64,000 nucleotides of DNA from Brachypterus glaber (Eukaryota > Arthropoda > Insecta > Coleoptera > Kateretidae). Within the stretch, counting starts at the first letter, position 1; every line of letters begins with the position of its first letter. This document shows positions 55,950 to 64,000 of the stretch, one piece after another. The stretch spans positions 101,098,893-101,162,892 of the forward strand of contig OY294044.1 in assembly GCA_958510825.1 (NCBI GenBank), written 5' to 3'. Under the pieces are notes generated by a model, which ran no database searches, was not told where the DNA came from, and saw nothing but the letters and a program-made list of their open reading frames with translations. Both the position numbers and the translations under genes were made by a program.

Positions 55950-56652
55950 TATTTTTTCCTACAAAAATGCTCATAACATTTTGGCTACATTTGGCTACCT
56001 AATATTTATACACTATTTAGACTACTTCTGTAAAAACATTTTAATATACAAATTAGACATAAGCGTCAGTGCGCGCGCAACTATTTGTAAATTGTATTTG
56101 AGTTTGTCATTTAAAAAATGGTCTGAGGCTTTAATATAAAAGTAAGAATTAAAAATTAATTTTACCTTAAGTATTATGTTTCTTCATTAAAGCTATGTTT
56201 GTACAATGATATTACCAAATCATAGTGAACAAACGTAAGTATGTTAAGAAAAAATGCTATTTTTATATCAGTAGCATCAGTATATGATTTAAATTAAATT
56301 ATACGTCGGTATAGAAAATAAACTGGCGTTTAGACCCTAATTAACTAAAAATAAAACTAATGCATTTTTATAAAGCAGAATAGTCTAGTTATTGTTTTTT
56401 ATAGGTTTTGATTTTCTTTTTATGAAATACGTTTAATTGTTAATAACTTAAAAACCACATCAAATCCACAGCAGCAAATACATAGGTTTTGCTTCTATAC
56501 ACCTGCATTACCTGAAATCCATGACAGACCTCTGGTTGAGCCACTTTCCCCAACAGGTTATTTTTTTTGCTCATATCCCTCAACTATAATGACAAACAAG
56601 TAATGCATCCACTTTTTTTTCGGTTTTAACAGTATTCTAACTAACTGATGAC
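55950..56652. other. AT-rich sequence, nothing recognised
   Basis: No supported feature. Confidence 0.4.
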
Positions 56653-58118
56653 TGGACACGGTTCACCTGGGCGATTTTAAATAAAAATTTCGTGGACCCC
56701 TACATTTTTTGGACTAAAACATAACGGATGACATCAGAAATCAATTCCCATTTAAAAGAAAATCGTAAAAGATACACTTTTTTAGACAGATAAAAAAACG
56801 TTTTTTTTGAGTAATAAGGTGTGTCAAAAAATCGCGATTTTCAAAATCAAAAACACTATCTGGCTTAAAAGTTGCTCTTTAGTAAAAAACAGTGGCCACT
56901 CAAAAATGAGCCAAATCGATAAATGTTTAGAGGTCAAAGCACTCAAACTTAAAAAAAAATCGGTACTTGTTTTTCGGATAAAAACTGATACCGATAAAAA
57001 TTGAGGAAATTTTGGAGGGTTTCTTTGGTAATATTTAGAAACAATACTAAATGTAAGAACTAAAACAATTATATCCCCCCCTCCCCTTAAGTTATAACAT
57101 GAAAAAATCGCCAATTACTTGAAGATTTCGCGAAAATTTACTTTTTGCAAGTTTTTAAAAGTGCATAAAAAATAGTTTTAAATAAAAAATCTTCAAAATT
57201 ATATATTAGTATATAAGCATATATACATGTTAACCTACATGACTATACAGAAAACATAATTTTTTTCCTCAAGTTGAGTAAAAAAAAAATAATTTCGATT
57301 GGAAGCCGGGTGGATTTTCTATTTTTTGCCTAAACTTTTTTCGGTGTACTTTTTTTTTGATTTTTTGGTTGGAATACTTTTTTATGTAAAAATACACAAA
57401 AAAGTTTCTGTGGTTTAACATCGCAGGTTTAACCGTTTTAAAGATAAATGCAGTTAAAAGTAAATTTTTACGCATAAAGAACCAAAAATAAAAAAAATTA
57501 AAAAATATAAAGCAAAAAACAAATAGTTTAGTAATGAGTGGTTATTTAACATCAAAAACATAGAAAAAGTTTATATGCCTTGGTCAAAAAATCATTCCTA
57601 AGGAAGTCATGTCCTTAAATATGCCCATTTTCAATAAATTTTCGCAAAATCTTGAAATAATTGGCGATTTTTTTATGTTCTAACTTAAGGGAAGGGGAAA
57701 TATATTTTTTTTTAGTTTTCTCACAATTAGTATTGTTTCTAAATATTACCAAAGAAACCCTCAAAAATTTCCTTAATTACAATCACTTTTTATCCGAAAA
57801 ACACGTTCCGATATTTTTCAAAGTTTGAGTGCTTTGAGCTACCTCTAAACATTAATCGATTTGGCTCATTTTTGAGTAGCCACAGTTTTTTACTAAGGAG
57901 CAACTTTTGAGCCAGAGAGCGTTTTATATTTCGTAAATCGGAGTTTTTTGACACACCTTATTGCAAAAAACGTTTTTTTATCTTTCTAAAAAAGTGTATC
58001 TTTTACGATTTTCTTTCAAATGGAAATTGATATTTTATGTCATCAAGTATGTTTTAGTCCAAAAAATGTAGGGGTCCACGAAATTTTTATTTAAAATCGC
58101 TCAGGTGAACCGTGTGGA
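56653..58118. mobile_element. 1.47-kb foldback, GTGTGTCAAAAAATC family inside longer arms
   Basis: The outer arms start GACACGGTTCACCTG (56654) and end in the inverse near 58118, sharing AGGGGTCCACGAAATTTTTA (inverse) and CTTTTACGATTTTCTTT. Inside, 56815-57965 repeats the family at 37690-38911: AAGGTGTGTCAAAAAATCGC and inverse, GTGGCCAC and AAATCGGTACTTG. Pairing is continuous across the junction. It is non-coding. Confidence 0.8.
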
Positions 58119-58414
58119 CATTGTACTCTTTGAAACTGAATCTTATATTTTAACCCTATCTTATACCCTTAAATTTTTAGTTTAGATCCGACGTGTTTAA
58201 CTTTGGATAGAGCGAAAAAACTGATTTGAACGCCATCTCTCTCAATTCGAGAAAAATGTGGACATTGTACCATTTGATTCTATACCCCTCAAATGTAATG
58301 TGTAAGTTTTAATAAGTTTTTAGGATACACCTTTTCAAAACCTTCTCGGGCTTTTAACATCCAAAGGATCCAAAACCTGGCCATTTCGGAAAAGCCAAAT
58401 AAAATGTACTTTAA
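58119..58414. other. Unassigned sequence
   Basis: No gene or repeat partner was recognised. Confidence 0.4.
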
Positions 58415-59065
58415 GACATACGGGTGAGTTTTATTTATGTCCACCCCAAAAATTAAGATTAATCCTTATTCTATAAAAACGAAAATTTGGTGATTTATAT
58501 AATTTTACATTGTCTACAAAATGTCGGTTTTTCCGGAAGTGGCATAAATAGTTTTTTTTTTAATGGAACACCCTGTAATGTTTTACATTAATGTTTTACA
58601 TTTTTTAATTCAGCTGAAAATTCTATGTATAAAAAACTACTTTTTTTTTCGTTTTTATCGTTTTTACTTAATTAATTAATCTTCAAAGTACATCATAAAT
58701 TTGGCATAAGAAAAATAGGGGAAAAGTACTCTACAAATAAAGTTTACATGGACATTAAAAAGTAGGATTTCAGGAAAAAAAACCTTTTTGTTTTATCTCT
58801 AATTCGCTGTCAGTAATCAAATTTTTATTTGAATATTAGTTATATTTTTTTAAGCTTAAAATCCAAATGTAAAAAATTACAGGGTGTTCCTTAAAAAAAT
58901 ATATATTTATGCCATTTCCTGCGAAACCGGAAGTGAAACAAAAAAAACAAATCCGCCATTTCATAGCCAATATAAAATTATATAAATCACCAAAGTTTAG
59001 TTTTTATCGAACTAAAATGAATCTATATTTTGGGGTGGATATAAATAAAACTCACCCGGTATGTA
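58415..59065. mobile_element. 650-bp foldback, inward-facing ACAGGGTG ends
   Basis: The outer arms (58415-58580, 58870-59065) pair: ACATACGGGTGAGTTTTATT, ATTTATATAATTTTA, CCGGAAGTG and GGAACACCCTGTAAT/ATTACAGGGTGTTCC. The loop is about 290 bp. The CAGGGTGTTCC motif, commonly at the outer ends of insect elements, faces inward here. Confidence 0.7.
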
Positions 59066-59132
59066 AAATTGAGCCGGGAGGAAATAAGTTGTTTAAAATG
59101 TTCACCAGCTCTTTTTATGTTTCCTTTATTCG

Positions 59133-60270
59133 CTTTAAGTTTTTTAGTTAGCTGTACAACCCCGTTCATTCACAATAAGCCGTTAACATATTTTAAAATT
59201 TAGCAGAAAAAACTTTTTTTTACACAATGTCATCTGCATTGAAGTGGACTGTATCCAAACGTGGAAGTGTATTCAACTCTGTAGACAAAATAAATGAATA
59301 ATTACTACTTTTTCTACTATTTTTATAGCCATTTTGCAATTATTTTCAAAAACTTTCTTCATACGAAAATCAACCCTTACTTAAATATTTTTTTGATAAA
59401 AAAATGGCAAATTCGATTTTTGTTTAGCTTATCCTAAACTTGTGAAGAATAAATTAACAAAAAGGCTCCTAACAGTCTTTATTAAGGCGTGTTAAAATAA
59501 TCTAGATCTAGATCTAATACTTTATTTATTTGCGGGGCTTCTCCAAGAACCAAATTCAACCTTTGGTATTTTTTCCAGACAAATGCGGAATATTATGGTC
59601 ATAAATTATATTTAACTTTAATAATTACTAACTTAAGCTTTAAGAAGGTATAAACAGGCAATACAATTTTTGAAAAAAAAAAGTTATCAACATTTTTTTT
59701 TCAAGACAAAAATATGTTGAAAAAAAAAACCTGATCAAAAAAACATTCTTTTTTTCAAAAAAAATTATTTTTTTCGGAAAACGATTTTTTTTTGAAAAAA
59801 AAAAAATTAAAAAATATTTCTTTTTTCGAAAAAAAAACAAATAATTTTCATTTTTTTTTAAAAAGTTTAACCCCCATAACTTTTTTGTTTTTTGGTGATT
59901 ACTTTAAAAAAAAGTGCCTTATTTTTCATGGAACACATTTGTATCCAAGAATTTTTTGTCTAGAACGTTTTTTGGCGATTTTGGAAAATTCGAAACTACC
60001 GTATAATATTATTATAGGGCTTGCAGCCCGAAACTGCACTGATAAAAATGGATTTTCGAAAATTATTTTTACATTTCACATTTAAACAAAAATTTACATG
60101 ATGTATACCAGGTATTTACAAGAAAAGTGTAAAATTACGTAATACATACCTTAAAATTACATAAAATTTGTAAATGTTCCGTATTCATCTTTTTTTTTTT
60201 TTTTTGAAAGAAATTTCTTTTTTTCGGAAAACGATTTTTTTTTGAAAAAAAAAATAAATAAAAAATATTC
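59133..60270 (+). repeat. 1.1-kb tandem duplication, unit 1
   Basis: From TTTAAGTTTTTTAGTTAGCT to the A-rich stretch before the same sequence at 60271. It includes ATCTAGATCTAGATCT, a homopolymer-rich part, the GACGGACGG-family tail (59860-60030) and a MITE-like piece starting GCACTGATAAAAATGG (60033). Confidence 0.88.
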
Positions 60271-61375
60271 CTTTAAGTTTTTTAGTTAGCTGTACAACCC
60301 CGTTCATTCACAATAAGCCGTTAACATATTTTAAAATTTAACAGAAAAAACTTTTTTTTACACAATGTCATCTCCATTGAAGTGGACGTATCCAAACGTG
60401 GAATTGTATTCAACTCTGTAGACAAAATAAATGAATAATTACTACTTTTTCTACTATTTTTATAGCCATTTTGCAATTATTTTCTTCATACGAAAATCAA
60501 CCCTTACTTAAATATTTTTTTGATAAAAAAATGGCAAATTCGATTTTTGTTTAGCTTATCCTAAACTTGTGAAGAATAAATTAACAAAAAGGCTCCTAAC
60601 AGTCTTTATTAAGGCGTGTTAAAATAATCTAGATCTAGATCTAATACTTTATTTATTTTCGGGGCTTCTCCAAGAACCAAATTCAACCTTTGGTATTTTT
60701 TCCAGACAAATGGGGAATATTATAGAGTCATAAATTATATTTAACTTTAATAATTACTAACTTAAGCTTTAAGAAGGTAGAAACAGACAATACAATTTTT
60801 GAAAAAAAAAAGTTTTCAAATTTTTTTTTTAAAACAAAAAATGTTGAAAAAAAAAACTGATCAAAAAACAATTTTTTTTTAAGAAATTTCTTAGTATTTT
60901 CATTTTTTTTTAAAGTTTAACACCCCATAACTTTGTTGTTTTTTTTTAAATAATAGGGATCTTCCCCTAATAGAATTTAAACGGCATTCGAGTCGATCGG
61001 ATTATTCGTTCTTGAGTTCTCGTGTCCACAAAAACCCTGACATCAGACGGACGGACGGTTAGACGGACATTTTCGAAGTTTCTTATTTTTTCATGAAACA
61101 CATTTGTAGAATTTTTTGTCTAGGACGTTTTTTGGCCATTTTGGAAAATTCGAAACTACCGTATAATATTATTCTAGCGCTTGCAGCCCGAAACTGCACT
61201 AATAAAAAAGGATTTTCAAAAATTATTTTTACATTTCACATGTAAACAAAAATTTACATTATGTATACCGGAAATTTACATGATGTATACCGGGTATTTA
61301 CAAAAATTAGTGTAAAATTACGTAATACATACCTTAAAATTACATAAAATTTGTAAATGTTCCGTATTCATCTTG
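60271..61375 (+). repeat. 1.1-kb tandem duplication, unit 2
   Basis: In the same order as unit 1. Here the GACGGACGG family is more complete (60900-61195, including AGACGGACGGACGG), and the A/T homopolymer part is shorter. It ends at ATGTTCCGTATTCATCTT, as unit 1 does. Confidence 0.88.
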
Positions 61376-61447
61376 TTAATCTTAAAAACGAAATGTAAAT
61401 TTTCGGTATCCAATATAGGTTATTTTGATGCCAACTCCAGAAACATT

Positions 61448-61647
61448 NNNNNNNNNNNNNNNNNNNNNNNNNNNNNNNNNNNNNNNNNNNNNNNNNNNNN
61501 NNNNNNNNNNNNNNNNNNNNNNNNNNNNNNNNNNNNNNNNNNNNNNNNNNNNNNNNNNNNNNNNNNNNNNNNNNNNNNNNNNNNNNNNNNNNNNNNNNNN
61601 NNNNNNNNNNNNNNNNNNNNNNNNNNNNNNNNNNNNNNNNNNNNNNN
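61448..61647. other. Assembly gap, 200 N
   Basis: Exactly 200 unknown bases, a round number that suggests a placeholder. It falls directly after the tandem duplication and inside the MITE-like sequence. Open frames across it are meaningless. Confidence 0.99.
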
Positions 61648-62407
61648 TGGGCGGCTTAAGAAGGTCGGAGGTCCAGTTTGGGGGCATACTACATTTACAT
61701 ATCAAATTTCAAGTTTTTAGCTATTTTAGAAGTGTGTTCCCAATTGGGGAGGTTAGGGGGTCGGTAAATTTTCGGATTTTTCCTGGGAGCGCACAGTGTT
61801 TTGTCAGGGCGAAAAGTTGGCCATTTGAGGTTTTAAAAAACTTTGGACTTTTATTTTTTTTAATATAATATACTATTCTATATTGATGGGTCAATAAGGA
61901 TAGATAATACTCTTTTTATTGAAAATTGTATTCGTAGGCAAATTACACTCTTAAAGATGGCGTTTTCATAATAGCATTTTTTTTCCTAAAGACTAGTTCT
62001 AGTTTAAGAGCACATAACTTTTTTTCTCTTCAACTATTAAACAAATATATATGTTTATCTAAAATTTGTGTAAATATTTTCATCCAAATTTAATATATTT
62101 TGTTGTTCCAAACCAAAAATGTACACTGAAAAAAGTAATACATATTTTTAAAATATATTTTTTGAAATGGACCTTTCGTTGTTATTGCCGCTTGGCTCCG
62201 CACTTTTTGGTTTTTTAATGTGTTCCTTGGTACCTTAAAAATGTTGGCCTAAAATGGTTGCCGCGTCCTTTAGCGTCTAAGGATTTTATGTCCAAAAAAC
62301 CGTTATGTTGCATGACGTTTTTTGCTTAAAATTTTCAAAATGATAATAGCTTTAAGAATAATTAATTACCTTATGAAAAGTTTTGTATTTCTATGTAAAG
62401 TATTTAA
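61648..62407. other. Unassigned sequence
   Basis: AATATAATATACTATTCTAT near 61862 resembles the terminus of the hairpin repeats. No gene was recognised. Confidence 0.4.
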
Positions 62408-62638
62408 GTAAGTATTTACCTAATAGTAAAATCAGAAGATGCTCAAGAGGCAAGGAACAAAGATTTTAAAAAGTTTAGGGAAAATAATACCCGAAAATGT
62501 TCAAGGTTATTGTCCAATGAGGATTTAATTTATAAGCTCCTTATTTCTTCAGATCCCTTTGTTACTAGTTTAAGGACTAAATTTAAACATAAGCCAACTA
62601 AACTAACAGCTGAAGCTAAAAATTTACTAATAAAATAA
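62408..62638 (+). CDS. Partial protein-like open frame (possible last exon)
   Basis: A 76-codon frame with no in-frame ATG start, ending TAA at 62636-62638. The segment EARNKDFKKFREN, TRKCSRLLSNEDLIYKLLIS, SDPFVTSLR looks like real protein: mixed charge, with conserved-looking TRKCSR and SNEDL...SSDP blocks. Codon content is compact with no stops. A splice-like acceptor (AAAATCAG at 62429) precedes it. I have a vague impression of similar blocks in uncharacterised, transposon-related insect proteins but cannot name a family. Confidence 0.4.
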   Translation, partial: VSIYLIVKSEDAQEARNKDFKKFRENNTRKCSRLLSNEDLIYKLLISSDPFVTSLRTKFKHKPTKLTAEAKNLLIK

Positions 62639-63729
62639 AATATTTATACCAAAGCTTTTTCATTTTCATTAAAAAAAGGGTAAAAATCAATTTCTTATAG
62701 TTGTTGGAGATCGAGTGGAGATTTAAATAAAGTGATTTATTTTAAACTAATTTTTTATGTTTTTATACGAACCTCTCTTTTAAATTTGTTTTTACATATA
62801 TGTTACACATTAAAATAAAAAAAAATTTTTTTTTGCTTAGACAGATCACTAAAATAATCATATTTGTGGAAAAAAAAATCAGTTAAAAAACACTTATTTT
62901 TTAGCCCTTTTGACGAACGGCACTGATATTTTTATTTTTCCATTTTTTTATTAGGTTAATTTACTTAAAAAAAAGACACAAAAAATATATTTTTTGATTT
63001 TGGCCCTTTTTAACGAACAGCCCTGACTTTTTTTTCGACATTTGATTTTACCAACATATAGAAAATATATTCAGGGTAATTGTGTAAAATTTTTGTAAAA
63101 AAATCATTTTAAATAAAAAAGATAGGCCCGTGACCAATTAAACACATACAAAACACTGTGGAGCGTGGGGGGAAGTCGAATTTTAAGTTAGCTGTTCTGG
63201 AGATGGATGTTTAAACCCGGATCATACATAGATACATCCTGACAAAGTTTTTTTCTCTTTTATAAAGAATGTAAAAAAAATGGAGTGGCTAGTAGATAAG
63301 GGGTAGAAGTTACAACCTCAAGAATAGGATATATTTTAATTATTTTTTAAATATTAAGCTATTTTGTTTCAATTATTTTATAATTAAATGATTAACCCTT
63401 AAGTTAAGGTTAGGAGAAGTTATTTATTTTTAACCAAAAGATATAATTTCCTCAGCTCTTTCAAATGACCTATCAGAAGATGGGGTTCCCTATTTAGATT
63501 TTAATGTTGGGATAGCTGGGTGTTAGGGGGTGAGAAATAGGACCCCCAAAACTATATATCTAAGTTTGCCCCTTGAAGTTCAAATTAACTTATTTATTAT
63601 ATTTTTCAAATTGTGCTTATTTTGCGAGATATTTAGAGTGGCTCGTTTTTAAATGATCACCCAGTACTATTAAATTATTTCAAACGTTTAGTACAATTTA
63701 AATTCAATAATATATTACATATTGTATCA
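62639..63729. other. AT-rich sequence, nothing recognised
   Basis: TGACGAACGGCACTGA and TAACGAACAGCCCTGA (62910, 63010) are short direct repeats about 100 bp apart. No gene was recognised. Confidence 0.4.
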
Positions 63730-63815
63730 ATCATGGTACAGAGTAATATTGGTAGACTGCACAGTTACGGGCTACTGGCCCTCGTCAATACCAAGAGTCA
63801 ACTCTGTATGCTGAT
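63730..63815. repeat. Hairpin repeat, copy 2 (partner 8854-8932)
   Basis: Shares TATTGGTAGACTG, GGGCTACTGGCCCTC and TCAATACCAA with the first copy, with inverted GTACAGAG/CTCTGTAT ends. Confidence 0.65.
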
Positions 63816-64000
63816 CGAGAAAACAGTTTTAGACTTTATTCACTTCAAAAGTAAAGTCATTTCATTGTTGTATATTTGTCCGCTATCTGTTTCTAGATGT
63901 AGAAAATAATTTATATAAAAATGGTATTTTTACTTTCCCAAGGAAAGTCTTGCGTTAGTAAACAAATTTAGCAAAAAAATTATTGCTTTTTTACGTTTCT
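63816..64000. other. AT-rich sequence, nothing recognised
   Basis: No supported feature. Confidence 0.4.

Noticed and set aside
61373..61868. Three open frames across the N gap
   Set aside because: They consist largely of unknown bases.

Overview
This window looks like a repeat-dense, gene-free stretch of an AT-rich insect genome. The clues are non-LTR retrotransposon fragments of arthropod type, a Tc1/mariner element, many TA-flanked MITEs, and long AAT and TTTA microsatellites. A beetle is possible, but I cannot name the species. I found no intact host protein gene, no tRNA or rRNA, no CRISPR and no bacterial feature. Nearly everything that can be explained is transposon-derived, and every long coding relic is broken.

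Layout. 1-5.5 kb: foldback (palindromic) elements, including a nest of three at 3.8-5.5 kb. 5.6-7.5 kb: a minus-strand LINE 3' end split by a 1.1 kb TA-flanked DNA element. 7.7-11.3 kb: a DNA transposon with 36-bp terminal repeats, hairpin repeats, two hAT-type MITEs with 8-bp target duplications and a Jockey-like LINE fragment. 13.1-15.7 kb: a decayed LINE with an N-terminal zinc finger and a C-terminal knuckle/endonuclease-like region. 15.9-16.9 kb: trinucleotide microsatellites. 17.0-18.3 kb: a foldback element carrying a 416-bp solo LTR. 19.6-23.9 kb: interspersed repeats and a duplicated exon-like open frame. 24.1-25.9 kb: a cluster of hairpin repeats. 27.8-29.4 kb: a 1.67 kb element with a 6-bp target duplication and arrays of a 10-bp motif. 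29.5-31.0 kb: a complete but dead Tc1-like transposon. 31.4-33.5 and 41.0-43.1 kb: two young copies of a 2.06 kb TG...CA element. 33.6-40 kb: hairpin repeats, foldbacks and MITEs. 44.0-46.7 kb: a composite DNA element with a LINE inside. 47.3-48.0 kb: a palindrome split by a MITE. 48.4-51.3 kb: a tandem array containing LINE remnants. 52-59 kb: inverted repeats and a 72-bp tandem repeat. 59.1-61.4 kb: a 1.1 kb tandem duplication, then a 200-base assembly gap. 61.6-64 kb: mostly unassigned, with one short protein-like frame.

The parts relate to each other mainly through nesting. Several insertions can be read against an empty site within this same window (6333-7450, 10554-10643, 17070-17485, 31437-33496, 47475-47928), so boundaries and target duplications are often exact. 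Two hairpin repeat groups and the 10-bp-array element are the best candidates for something undescribed. All family names here rest on motif recognition by eye, not on database searches.
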